Part shown: one piece after another, positions 54,301-64,000 of the stretch | How the letters are laid out: each line of letters begins with the position of its first letter | Position numbering within the stretch: position 1 is the stretch's first letter | DNA from: Neoarius graeffei | Taxonomy: Eukaryota > Chordata > Actinopteri > Siluriformes > Ariidae | Length of the DNA: 64,000 nucleotides | Reading direction: 5' to 3' | NCBI RefSeq assembly: GCF_027579695.1 | Contig: NC_083587.1 | Coordinates: 52,827,021 to 52,891,020, forward strand | Made by a program: the position numbers and the translations under genes | The notes under the pieces: model-generated | Told to the model about the DNA's origin: nothing | Databases searched by the model: none | What the model saw: only the letters and a program-made list of their open reading frames with translations

Positions 54301-56893
54301 GTAGGAATGGGCTACATCTAAATTAGGGAGAAAACTTGATGCCATGTACACACGTAGCCGGGTATTTTTAAAACCGAACATTTCCCCCCCCTCCGTTTAT
54401 AAAAATGTTTTATCCACACCACCTCGTCTTCGAAAAAAATCCCTTCCACACATAACCGAACATCTGCGTTTTCAAATCACATTCATAAGCATTCCAAACC
54501 TGTAGATGGCATTATTTCCCCAAATCTTACCCCCAATCACATCGCCTGTGCTCTTGGAGCAGTAGTTGGGCTTCTAAAATTAAAGATGTAAATAGCACCT
54601 GCACAATAATTAACGCTTTCAAGGCACTACTCCGATCCATTACTCTTTAGCTAGCCGCACACTACGCCGATTTTCAGCGTACCGAGCCAACTGAAGTCGC
54701 GAGTCAGGCGTAAAGACTAGTTTTCGATGGTACCGACTCATCTCACAGCCGATTCGAAAAACTAATCGGGAGCCAGACTGATCGGCGAGAGTCGCTAGCA
54801 ATAGCCAATCATATCTTTCGCATATAACACGTGACATCATTAAACACAATTTCTAGCGCGAGAAATACGTGTTGGTAGCACCTAATGCAGGTATATACTG
54901 TAATTCCATAGACTGAAGCTTTATCCATAGACACAGTGGGCTGGAAAGCCACTCTGCTCAAGTTGTGTGGCTGAATTCCAAATCGCTTTAACTCCCCTAT
55001 ATAAGTGCACTATTTAAGGTTGGGAATAATAGCTCATGCAGCCTAGATAGTGCACTACATATTCCATGTTGTGTCATTTGTAATTCAGCCTGTAGCATCT
55101 TCAAGTGTTGGATTTAACAGTAACTATATCCAATAGCCAATCACAAAGCTATTAAGATGTCACGTGTCGCTTCAATCGCGACTGCACTCGTCAACAGTCG
55201 GGCGATATGTGCGTGCCCTGTCGGGAGTCGGCTCTGAAATGGGTCGGTTCGGTACCGCGTGGATCGCCGTGGTGTGCGGCTAGCTTAAGTCCATGCTTAA
55301 TCTGGCTTCTGCAGTAAACAAAGATCGCACGTTTGACGTCAGGGCAGATTTGTTGTCATTTTTTTGGCGCAGATTGTGACATTCTAAAACGCAAACCTCC
55401 GGTTATCTCTGTCCACACGAAAAGGCATACACGGAGTTTTCAAAAATCTTCACTTTGCCCGGAGTTTTTTTAAATATTCGTTTTTGATGTGTTTTCATGT
55501 GGATGACAGGCCAAAACGTAGAAAAATATCTTCGATTTAGCAGATACCCGGCTACGTGTGGACGGGGTCTGAGAAAAAAAATAAGTTTGATGAAGCCAGT
55601 CAACTCACACAGTTGTTATTTTTTGTACCTGTCTGCTCCCATAACTTTTGTGGGAAAAGAAAGCGAGGGATGGTGCAAAAAAAAAAAAGTCAGTAGAAAG
55701 AGTGAGAAAGACAGAAAGAAAAAAAAAACACCCTGACCTTCAGGAATTTGATGTCTTCAGATTGCAGTTCCGCTTTTATGGCTCCAATAGTGTCTGAGAG
55801 AGACAGTATCTCTTGCTGAATGCTTTTGATTTTGTTTTCCAGACTCTCTGTTTTTTGCTGCACTTCCACATCCAGTTTAGTCATCATGACCGCATTTTCG
55901 TCCTGCAAAAACTGCTGAAGTTTCCTAAACTCCTCGTTAATCTGCTTCTTCATGTACTGGGCCTGTTGCTGACATGATTAACACAATACAAGTAGCAGTC
56001 AGTCAGACATGTACACATTATATATTTAAATAAACGCCAGACCAATATTAAAATTTGGTTGTCTTTAGGCCTGTTAAACTGACTAGTGGCCTAGTGGTAG
56101 CGTGTCCGCCTCTCGATCGGGAGATCGTGAGTTCTATTCACGGTCGGGTCATACCAAAGACCATCAAAAAATGGTACCTACTGCCATCTGGCAAGGCACG
56201 CTGCAATACAGATGTGCATGGGGAGTTAAACTCTCGTGGTTACCAGAGGACTAGCCCCCCACTGTAACCCTAGCTATGTAATAGGCGAGAGGCCAAGGGC
56301 TATGGAAACAGAGATCGGCGCCGCCCGATGCGCCACATACAGAGTGGGCCTGGTTAGTACTTGAGTGGGAGGCTGCCTAGGAATACCAGGTACTGTAAGG
56401 CGTGGGAAGGACTTTAACTTTTTTTAATAGGCCTGTTAATACAAATGAACTAAAAATTTTTTCTTAGCCATGACCGATATAATGTTATATAGTCAAAAAA
56501 TATTACCCAGCCATCAACAGTTTTGGTTAAAATGAAACACTATTTTCTTATATCCTTATATTATTGTCAATTTCTTAATCTTACTTCAGGACTTTGGGCC
56601 TTGTCTTGTAAATTTCGCCCAGATTTACAACAACATTATTACATTATAACCGATACTGTGAAACCTTAATACTGCCTCATTTGATCAGTCAACCAATACT
56701 GGATGGATCTTACGATAAAACAAAGGATAAAGTAACTTTCAAACAATTTCTTTATCATATACCTTATGTCAGCTTTAAGTAGGCTTGATATTCTCACCTG
56801 GATGTGATATACATTTCGATGAAAATTAACCTGAGCATCATGAAGGCTCTTCATTTTCATTTTCAACGTATTCATTGCATTCCTAAGAACATC
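50734..56893 (-). CDS. TRIM gene B: TRIM35-like, 5' part outside window or lost
   Basis: Five minus-strand exons join in phase: 56893-56798 (96 nt), 55968-55738 (231), 51787-51765 (23), 51514-51396 (119) and 51302-50734 (569, with stop), coding 345 residues. The first four lengths are identical to gene A, which shows common origin by tandem duplication. All acceptors are AG and donors GT; the donor of the 231-nt exon is weak (AAG/GTCAGG). No RING/B-box exon is seen up to 64000, where repeats dominate. The gene may continue past the window or be a RING-less remnant. The open coil and SPRY exons argue for a living gene. Confidence 0.8.
51895..52610. repeat. 33-38-bp minisatellite in TRIM B intron
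   Basis: About twenty units of CAATCCCACCCACTCCTGC plus an A-run and TTCTGAC or CGTTTGAC. The unit length varies through the A-run. The array is polypyrimidine/A-rich and partly open on both strands by chance. Confidence 0.93.
53105..53391 (-). mobile_element. 5'-truncated Mermaid-type SINE
   Basis: The exact 13-bp repeat CCTTCCACAACAT is at 53092-53104 and 53392-53404. The head (A and B boxes) is missing, as expected for truncation during LINE-driven reverse transcription. Confidence 0.92.
53464..53506 (-). repeat. 43-bp gypsy LTR-end fragment
   Basis: TGTCAGGAGTGGTGAGCTGA and the following GTGAAGTGAGGACCCAAGAG match the LTR end at 41618-41660 with two mismatches in about 40 bp. Confidence 0.8.
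53560..53876. mobile_element. TTAA-flanked MITE
   Basis: The ends GCCTAGGTCACAACCGGACG and complement GCCTCGGTCACAACCGGCCG lie between TTAA copies (53556-53559, 53877-53880). The uninterrupted Tc1 text GACCTTAATCC confirms the single pre-insertion TTAA. piggyBac- or Kolobok-type. Confidence 0.85.
54341..55570. mobile_element. TIR element containing a second TIR element
   Basis: The left CACACGTAGCCGGGTATTTT and the complement of the right end (CACACGTAGCCGGGTATCTG) pair. The target duplication is not resolved. The inner element at 54650-55284 is nested inside. Confidence 0.65.
54650..55284. mobile_element. TTA-flanked MITE, nested
   Basis: The ends GCTAGCCGCACACTACGCCG and complement GCTAGCCGCACACCACGGCG have TTA on both sides (54647-54649, 55285-55287). 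PIF/Harbinger-like by duplication length. Confidence 0.8.
55738..56893 (-). CDS. TRIM gene B coiled-coil exons
   Basis: Exon 56893-56798 encodes DVLRNAMNTLKMKMKSLHDA and on to HIQ. Exon 55968-55738 encodes KKQINEEFRKLQQFLQDENA, then ESLENKIKSIQQEILSLSDT. The heptad-rich helices match the gene A coil. The intron between them holds the tRNA/5S SINE (56078-56427). Confidence 0.85.
56078..56427 (+). mobile_element. SINE with tRNA-like head and 5S rRNA-like 3' part
   Basis: The exact 12-bp duplication TAGGCCTGTTAA is at 56066-56077 and 56428-56439. The head has an A-box-like TGGCCTAGTGGTAGCG (about 56087) and a B-box-like GAGTTCTATTC (about 56130). Near 56345-56400 the sequence GGGCCTGGTTAGTACTTG, then GGAATACCAGGT and CTGTA, follows the 3' third of vertebrate 5S rRNA closely. 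The tail is T-rich/A-rich. It lies in a TRIM B intron. Confidence 0.85.
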
Positions 56894-57339
56894 CTGCAAA
56901 CAAAAATGCACAAATTAATCCCACTGTGAGTGAATTCATTTTAGTGATGCATCAAATCCAAACCTCTTTTCTGAAAAACAAACAAAAAAACCCTCCAAAT
57001 CAAAGACTGAATTTTATAACCATTATTATACTACTAATTAGGTATTTGTTCCTTTGAATTTACACTTGAAAATCATTAATCATTGAATAGGTTAAACAAT
57101 TAATCAAGTACCAAAAAAGTCATTACTAAAAAGCCAGTTTTTTTTTTTTTAAAGGATGTTATAGACAATAAATAAAACAAAACTTTCTAAGCCCACTTTT
57201 CATACTATATGTGACAACTGGATTAAAAAAAAATCTTGAATTTTTTTGGTCAACTTTTCTGAAGTTGTATCCCTTGGTCAAAAAACTGGAAGTGTAATTT
57301 TTTTTTTCCATCTTTGAGCATTAATTTTTGATGGGGGAA

Positions 57340-58610
57340 TGAGATCATTCTGAAGCGGAAATGAGATCAATAAGGAAGATGATCATTTTGGCATGGGAAT
57401 GAGATCATTACTGCATTGTGAGGTGTGTTGAGAGGCCAGATGCAAGTGCATATGATCAGCGACAGGTTTAATCAGTGTCAGGGTAATTAAGGAGCGAGAA
57501 TGAGAATTATGGAGCGAGAATGAGATCATTAAGGAGCAAGAATGAGATCATTATGGAATGAAAATGAGATCATTATGGAGCAAGAATGAGATACTTAAGG
57601 AGTGAGAATGACATAATTAAGGAGCGAGAATGAGATAATTATGGAGCGAGAATGAGATAATTAAGGGGTGAGAATGAGAATATTAAAGGGTGAGAATGAC
57701 ATAACTATAGAGTGAGAATGAGATAATTAAGGAGCGAGAATGAGATAATTAAGTGGCGAGAATGACAATTATAGAGTGAGAATGAGATAATTAAGGAGTG
57801 AGAATGAGAATTATGGAGTGAGATACTTAAGGAGTGAGAATGAGAATTATGGAGTGAGAATGAGATACTTAAGGAGTGAGAATGAGATAATTATGGAGCA
57901 AGAATGAGATAATTAAGGGGCGAGAATGACAATTATAGAGTGAGAATGAGATAATTAAGGAGCGAGAATTGCATAATCATGGAGTGAGAATGAGATAATT
58001 AAGGAGCGAGAATGACAATTACAGAGTGAGAATGAGATAATTAAGGGGCAAGAATGAGATACTTAAGGAGTGAGAATGAGAATTATGGAGCGAGAATGAG
58101 ATAATTAAGAGATGAGAATGATAATTATAGAGTGAGAATGAGATAATTAAGGAGCGAGAATGAGAATATTAAGGAGCGAGAATGACTATAATTATAGAGT
58201 AAGAATGAGATAATTAAGGAGCAAGAATCGCATAATCATGGAGTGAGAATAAAATAATTAAGGAGCAAGAATGAGATAATTAAGGAGTGAGAATGAGAAT
58301 TATGGAGCGAGAATGAGATAATTAAGGAGCAAGTATAAGATCGTTATGGAGTGAAAATGAGATCATTATAGAGTGAGAATGAGAATTAAGGAGCAAGAAT
58401 GAGATAATTAAGGAGCAACTCACAATTAAGGAGTGAGAATGAGATAATTAATGAGTGAGAATCAGATAACTATGGAGTGAGAATCATATTTATAGAGCGA
58501 GAATGAGATAATTAAGGAGTGAGAATCACATAATTATGGAGTGAGAATGAGACGGTTAAGGAGTGAGAACGAGGTCATTGAGCAGGGAAAATGGAGTGAG
58601 AATGAGATTA
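57340..58610. repeat. 1.27-kb minisatellite, 19-22-bp units (GAGAATGAGATAATTAAGGA)
   Basis: More than 50 imperfect units of GAGAATGAGATAATTAAGGA plus GC or GTG. Alternating AATTA and TTATGGAG variants suggest a higher-order dimer. Strand composition is strongly purine-rich. It lies upstream of the first visible TRIM B exon. Confidence 0.95.
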
Positions 58611-59287
58611 AGTCATGACCATGACTTAGTAACTACAGGGAACAGTTACTGTTGTGATTAGAAGTTTACATACACTCATCATGGACATGAATGTCATGGC
58701 AATATTCAGCTTTCAATGATTTCTTTGAACTGTTCTTTTTCTAGGAAAGAATGTTTGTACAACTTAGAAATTAGTTTAAAACAATTGGTACACAAGTTTT
58801 ATTTTATTTTGGGTTTTCAGAACACAGGGTCAAAAGTATATATACAGATTCACAAATATACATACAGCACACCTAATATTTGGTTAAATGTCCCTTAGCA
58901 AGTTTCGCTTTGTACAGACACTTTTGGTAGCCTTTAATGAGCTTCTGGCAGAATTCTGGTTGGATTCTTGACCACTCTTCTTGACAGAATTAGTAGAGCT
59001 CAATTCAATTTGTTGGTTTCATGACAGACCCAACTTTTAAGCATAGTCCAGATATTTACGATAGGGATTAGGTCAGGACTTTGGGAAGGCCATTCCAGAA
59101 GCTTAATGTTTTAATGCTTGATTCATTCCACAACCAGTTTTGATGTGTTTGGGGTCACTGTCCTGTTGGAACACCCAACTGTATCCAATATTCAGCTGTC
59201 TAGCTGATGGTTTGAGGTTATGCTGAAGAATTCTGAGATAACGATCCTTCTTTGTTATTCCATCCAATTTTTAAAAACCATACTTAA

Positions 59288-60679
59288 AGGGGAACTGAAG
59301 TCATTTTTAAACTTTATTTCTTAATTAACATGTTATTCAGTTACGTTTTCAGTTTTATTAACTTTATATCGTGACTCGTATTGGCATATTATATTACACT
59401 TATCAGCCTTTTCGGTTTTTAGCCATGTTGAATGTAGTTCGTATGGTCCACGGCAGGTGTCGCTTATCCGCGTGATCGTCACGAGACTTGTGCGAGACAC
59501 CAAACGTGAAGTGTCAGCGCTGCCATTTTGAAAACTGTTTACACAGTGGCCAGATCACCATATCATTCCAATTTAGATTAATTTCAAGATTTGCCAGCTT
59601 CATTAGTGATGGAGTAACAGTCCTGCGCGATGTGGCGCGTGCACCTGAAGGCGTGCCTCGGGCTGCACGCGCGTGCTGAGTGGACTCCAGCACGTGCGCC
59701 GTGAACAAGGTGCACCTGAGCTCAATTAAGGAACTGTGTGTTTGCCTATTTAAGGACTGTGCTGATGCATTTGCATTGCGAAGTATTACGATACGCATGT
59801 ACGAATTACCGAGCCTTTCTGCCCGTTGTCTTGATTTCCTGTTTCACGATCCTTGTACCTGTTTCTCATTCTTGTCCTCGCTTAGCCTTTGATGTACTTT
59901 TTGCGCCCTGACCGACCCTTTTGCCTGTATTCTCGTTTTTGATCTAGCCTACCGTTTTGGATTGTTTGCCTGTGTATATATTGTCTCGCTATATATATAT
60001 ACACTGCACTTTATTAAACTGTATACTTCTACACATACATCCGCCTCCCTCACGTACGTGACATGGAGATTATTCCATACGACTTCAAACCAACGTGGAG
60101 TAGAGAAGAGTTGGAAAGACGACAGGGTAAGGACTCGTCCGTCGTGCTGGTATTTACATCATTACTGTCGCACATTTAAAACGTGCCAGATCAGGCGGCT
60201 GGTGGGTTTTCAAAATAATAAATACATGCATGTATTTTTGTAATAAATACATATTATATTGAGTGCATTTCCCACATAATCCTCACTAAGGTTTCGGACA
60301 GCACTACAAAATGGTGTCCACACAATATAGTGCCCTAGTGACTAGGGAGCGAATTTGGACACTGGGGAAACTTCCGGCTTGATTGTGTCAGCATTCGAAA
60401 GACGGACGGCGCGTGCGTCTTTTGACAACGTTGGCAGATGTTGGTCACTTTGATTTCTGCTGTACGTTTTACTTCCGTCCTATGATGTCTCGCACAGGTC
60501 TCAACGAATCTCGTTTACGGCCAGTGCTTTGACATATGGACTGATATATATCACGTAGCTTATTTCAAACACTCATAACTTGCTATAGCAGTGACAAAAT
60601 AGCTGTCGGAAATGCATTCGTATATTTAATAAAATGAGAAATAGAATTTTGATAATAAAAAATTGCCTTTAGTTCCTGT
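59288..60679. mobile_element. TTAA-flanked TIR element
   Basis: The left end AGGGGAACTGAAGTCATTTT and the complement of the right end (AACAGGAACTAAAGGCAATT) pair loosely. TTAA is at 59284-59287 and 60680-60683. An LTR-like insertion is inside. Confidence 0.7.
59615..60063 (+). mobile_element. Probable solo LTR nested in the TTAA element
   Basis: A 5-bp duplication TGGAG is at 59610-59614 and 60064-60068. The body contains a TATATATATATACA box and TTATTAAAC before an end reading ACGTGACA, similar in style to the gypsy LTR end TGACA. The left end TAACAGTC does not begin TG, so the boundary or the class is uncertain. Confidence 0.5.
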
Positions 60680-60745
60680 TTAACACTGTTCTTGGGCTTG
60701 ATTGCCTCACCTTTACTTGTTCAAACATATCTCTGGTATTAATTG

Positions 60746-61694
60746 CGTTAGGGTTTTGCTGGGATTCGAACCTGGTTCGCTGGTGTGATAATCCAGCAAA
60801 CCCCCACTAGACCACCAGGGGGATGACTCAAGTGCAGAGGCGTGAGGCAGAAGTAGAAAAGTATCAAAGAGTTTATTTACAATATGTACAATCCACGGCG
60901 GCGGCACGGTGGTGTAGTGGTTAGCACTGTCGCCTCACAGCAAGAAGGTCCGGGTTTGAGCCCCATGGCCGGCGAGGGCCTTTCTGTGCGGAGTTTGCAT
61001 GTTCTCCCCGTGTCCGCGTGGGTTTCCTCCGGGTGCTCCGGTTTCCCCCACAGTCCAAAGACATGCAGGTTAGGTTAACTGGTGACTCTAAATTGACCGT
61101 AGGTGTGAATGTGAGTGTGAATGGTTGTCTGTGTCTATGTGCAGCCCTGTGATGACCTGGCGACTTGTCCAGGGTGTACCCCGCCTTTCGCCCGGAGTCA
61201 GCTGGGATAGGCTCCAGCTTGCCTGCGACCCTGTAGAAGGATAAAGCGGCTAGAGATAATGAGATGAGACAATCCACGGCAAAACACAAAAGTAATCCAA
61301 AAGCTCAGAAGATAAAGGGGAAATAAAAAATATCCAAAAGTACAAAACAAAAGCCAAAAAAACAGAAAAGGCAAAAATACCAAAGCTCAGAAGATCCAAA
61401 AACACAGTCACTACTAGGTCCAAAAGCAAAGCAACGTGCAAAACAAAGAACACGGTACAGAGGAAACTGGAGATAAACATAACAGCACAAAGACTCCGTG
61501 ACAAGAGGACTGAACTCAGGGGGTATAAATACACAAACTAAATTGAACACAGGTGAAAATAATCAGGACTAAACAGGCAATCAACACAAACACAAAACAC
61601 AAGAACAGTGGCGGCCTCTAGAGGCCAAAACAAACATGACACGAAAAGGAAATAACAGCGTCCTCTAGAGGCCAAAACAGTCCCAGTCCTAACA
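60746..61694 (-). mobile_element. Solo LTR with 5-bp duplication, carrying a SINE
   Basis: In minus orientation it begins TGTTAGGACTGGGACTG and ends CAAAACCCTAACG. The duplication AATTG is at 60741-60745 and 61695-61699. Near its 3' end a tRNA-like stretch (complement of 60755-60822, with GGTTCGAATCCC and TGGTCTAGTGGG) is present. Without the SINE it is about 570 bp. Confidence 0.72.
60900..61268 (+). mobile_element. Mermaid-type SINE inside the solo LTR
   Basis: The exact 12-bp repeat ACAATCCACGGC is at 60888-60899 and 61269-61280. Confidence 0.92.
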
Positions 61695-61760
61695 AATTGT
61701 GGCCAAACAACCCAATCTTTGTCTCATCACATCCTGTTTGTTTGTCAGCTGCAAACTTTA

Positions 61761-62065
61761 CCCATATGGAAAAGAAATAGAAGAAACTTATAAAAAAATA
61801 TATAACAACTTTCCATCACCTTCAGTTTATGTTTCATGCATTGTGCATCATATAAGGAATATGATTTACTCCTGAAAGTGGCCACTTTTGCATGACTGTC
61901 ATATATTGTTCTGATAAATACGCAAATCATACAAGTTTCATTTTGTTCAAATTTACTAAGGATCTTATATCTGGTTTCACTGTTGTATGCTTTACATACC
62001 TGTACAAGTTTCAGACAAAGGACATACAAATTTTATAAGATTTATCTACATCTTTTCCATATGGG
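61761..62065. mobile_element. TA-flanked MITE (mariner/Tc1-type)
   Basis: The ends CCCATATGGAAAAGA and TCTTTTCCATATGGG (near) are inverted, with TA at 61759-61760 and 62066-62067. It splits the N-terminal transposase region of the 58653 Tc1 element. Confidence 0.75.
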
Positions 62066-62290
62066 TAGACAAGTTTGAAAGTGTAGATTTTGGAACAGGG
62101 GCTTCTTTCTTGGATGGCAGTCCACGGCGATGTAAAACTCAACGCTGACTGTAGACAGTGACACTGGTGTTCCAGCAGCTTTCTGTTCATGGTACCATAG
62201 ACCTCCAGCTTGGTGGTTCCCGACCATCCGAACCAATGTTCCCTCAGCTGAGGATGACAGTTTGGATCTTCTTCAAGATCTAAGCCAAGT

Positions 62291-62958
62291 GTCTACACCT
62301 TCCAATAACTTGGATTTGTGAAACGCATGCTTTTTATGTTGGCACAGAGAAGCTAGCAGCTGGCAAGGGCGCAGATGGCACTGGGGACGGGGGGGACATG
62401 TCCCCCCCAGATTTATAGTGACCCCTATCTGTCCCCCCCACCCACCATCCCTACGTAAGGCACCAAACATAGGTAGAAAAAGTTAGGATTAATGTTCCGT
62501 TAGGTAGGCTAACTTACATTGCAGCACAAAGTTGAAATGGCAGCAGCAGTAGCCTTGTCTGTGATCAATCCACATTACACCGATTCAAGAAGGGGAAAGG
62601 CTGGAGCAGATCCTTGCAGAGTTGGGAAAGCAAGGTGTTCAATTTTCCACGTAATTCTCGGTTAATAACACTGCACAGCTCATCCATTTGATAGCAACGG
62701 TGTTTCTGCTATGACTAATGGTGCATTCAGTTGTACTTGTAAGTTGGAAGTTTGAAGTCGGAAAAGCATTGAAATCTAGCATCTACCAGTTTGGGGTTTT
62801 TGTTTCATTTCATTAACTGTCCATTTTTTTCGAATTCCATGTTCCATGATGTCCCAGTTTTTAAACTGGGAAGCGGCGGAGAGATGTTTTAAGGGACCTA
62901 TTGAGTCTGCTTCTAGACGGTAAATTTGTTTGGCTGCAGAGGGAATTTTTTTTCGATC
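62291..62958. other. Spacer, no gene seen
   Basis: It contains a G-run/C-run palindrome around 62386-62410 (GGGGGGGACATGTCCCCCCC) and otherwise nothing recognised. Confidence 0.4.
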
Positions 62959-62970
62959 AATTTTGTTGAT

Positions 62971-63918
62971 GGGCGGCATGGTGGCGTAGTGGTTAGCGCT
63001 GTCGCCTCACAGCAAGAAGGTCCGGGTTCGAGCCTTGTGGCCGGCGAGGGCCTTTCTGTGTGGAGTTTGCATGTTGTCCACGTGGGTTTCCTCCGGGTGC
63101 TCCGGTTTCCCCCACAGTCAAAAGACATGCAGGTTAGGTTAATTGGTGGCTCTAAGGTGGTGTTTACATTAGACCGTATCCGTCTCGTTTTCGTCACGGA
63201 TGCACTGTCCGTTCACATTAAAACGCCGGGAAACGACTCCACAGGCAGAACAACTTGAATCCGCCAGGGCCCACGTATTCAATCCATTACGTATCTGATC
63301 CGGTGCTGTGTAAACATTGAGGAACGAGGATACGTTGTGCTGAGCTCTAGCTGACGTCGTCATTGGACAACGTCACTGTGACAGCCACCTTCCTGATTCG
63401 CTGGCGTTGGTCATGCCACGTTGGTCATGTGACGCGACTGCTGAAAAACGGCGCGGACTTTCACTTCCTGCTATTTGTCCCGAATCACTGCTCGTGCGCT
63501 TCACTCGCGCGCTCTGTGAGCTGCGCAGGGCCGGAGTGTGCACCCTCCAGAGGGCACTCGCTGTTCAGGGCGGAGTGATTTGGAGCGCAGGATGCCTGCG
63601 GAGCCGAGCGTATCCGTGTATTGGCGTTGCTGTGTGCACGCGAATCGTGTATTGGCGTTGCTGTGTGCACGCGAATCGTTTTAAAAACGTTAATCTGATG
63701 ATCCGCTAATACGGTCTAATATAAACACCACCTAAATTGACCGTAGGTGTGAATGTGAGTGTGAATGGTTGTCTGTGTCTATGTGTCAGCCCTGTGATGA
63801 CCTGGCGACTTGTCCAGGGTGTACCCCGCCTTTCGCCCGGAGTCAGCTGGGATAGGCTCCAGCTTGCCTGCGACCCTGTAGAACAGGATAAAGCAGCTAG
63901 AGATAATGAGATGAGATG
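62971..63918 (+). mobile_element. Mermaid-type SINE split by a Harbinger-like MITE
   Basis: The SINE parts are 62971-63155 and 63733-63918. The exact 12-bp repeat AATTTTGTTGAT is at 62959-62970 and 63919-63930, spanning both, so the MITE came after the SINE. Confidence 0.93.
63156..63732. mobile_element. PIF/Harbinger-like MITE, copy 2
   Basis: The ends GGTGGTGTTTACATTAGACC and complement GGTGGTGTTTATATTAGACC have TAA on both sides (63153-63155, 63733-63735). The interior matches 31665-32395 with a deletion of about 150 bp. Confidence 0.92.
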
Positions 63919-64000
63919 AATTTTGTTGATTGGAAAAAATACTTTTTTTTTATTTGTGTGAATCTGTTGTTCAAGTGTTTATATTTCTGTTTTCATACAC

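Larger units (their letters stand above)
58653..62290 (-). pseudogene. Tc1-like element of a second family, shredded by four insertions
   Basis: The left end GAAGTTTACATACACTCAT is a Tc1-type terminal repeat. The minus strand carries pieces of transposase: C-terminal half (59275-58900, with QQDSDPKHTS-like and PSQSPDL text), KVRQSSPRTVLSMVFKNWMD (60735-60684), CDETKIGLFGHN (about 61735-61697) and an N-terminal helix-turn-helix region GTPVSLSTVSVEF then PRKKPLFQN (62236-62068). The pieces are separated by a TTAA element with its own LTR, a solo LTR with a SINE, and a TA-flanked MITE. The right end was not found. Confidence 0.7.

Noticed and set aside
54640-54849. 69-residue minus frame (MCLMMSRVICERYDWLLLAT)
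   Set aside because: It lies inside the TTA-flanked MITE at 54650-55284 and has no family resemblance.
60755-60822. Possible tRNA gene on the minus strand
   Set aside because: A-box and B-box-like motifs are present, but I could not fold a convincing cloverleaf and it lies inside a solo LTR. Treated as part of the LTR.
61198-61550. Hydrophobic minus-strand frames (FLFWLLFCTFGYFLFPLY and similar)
   Set aside because: They are low-complexity translation of the T/A-rich solo LTR; no conserved motif or splice context.
2200-63919. Many 60-140-residue frames containing VVVSAVASQQEGPGFEP or [20 protein letters not shown]
   Set aside because: These are translations of the Mermaid-type SINE in its different frames; the SINE is noncoding.
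1-64000. CRISPR arrays, operons, bacterial promoters
   Set aside because: The tandem repeats lack unique spacers of constant length, and the genes have introns and vertebrate TRIM structure; the DNA is eukaryotic.

Overview
The window is gene-poor, transposon-dense vertebrate DNA, almost certainly from a teleost fish. The grounds are a young tRNA-derived SINE of the piscine 'Mermaid' type present in about 20 copies, Tc1-like DD34E transposons, hAT, PIF/Harbinger-like and TTAA elements, a sushi-type Ty3/gypsy element, RTE-like LINEs, and two TRIM35-like E3 ligase genes with the PRY/SPRY architecture that is expanded in fish. A siluriform or other otophysan is plausible from the SINE and Tc1 load, but the sequence alone does not fix the species.

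Host genes. The best-supported gene is TRIM gene A (minus strand, 45203 to 33684). It is a complete RING, B-box2, coiled-coil, PRY/SPRY gene in six exons (432, 96, 231, 23, 119 and 563 nt) that join in phase to a 487-residue open frame. Its 7.9-kb first intron holds a decayed gypsy element, SINEs, a 93-bp minisatellite and other repeats. TRIM gene B (minus strand, 56893 to 50734) is a paralogue with the same 96/231/23/119 exon lengths plus a 569-nt PRY/SPRY exon. Its RING/B-box exon is not seen and would lie beyond position 64000 or be lost. A weak candidate first exon with a signal-peptide-like N-terminus lies at 26580-26691 (minus).

Layout. 0-1.5 kb: a SINE with a tRNA-like head and a 5S rRNA-like tail, split by a TIR element with a GC-rich palindromic core. 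2-10.5 kb: SINEs, a TTA-flanked element with a THAP exon, and a hAT with perfect 8-bp target duplication. 10.9-12.5 kb: a Tc1 copy. 13-24 kb: nested hATs, a 709-bp foldback and a solo LTR. 24-27 kb: mostly unique sequence. 27-32.6 kb: a 529-bp tandem duplication, an RTE-like LINE split by a Tc1, and a Harbinger-like MITE inside a SINE. 33-57 kb: the two TRIM genes with their repeat-filled introns. 58.6-62.3 kb: a Tc1 copy shredded by nested insertions. 63-64 kb: a second Harbinger-like MITE inside a SINE, at the same SINE position as the first.

No intact transposase was found. A recurring pattern is that non-autonomous elements keep only the first coding exon of the gene they once carried (THAP, SWIM/YqaJ-type, KIAA1958/DUF3504-like, hAT), often with an intact splice donor. 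Many insertions are supported by exact target-site duplications read directly from the sequence, which allows a relative order of insertion to be built.
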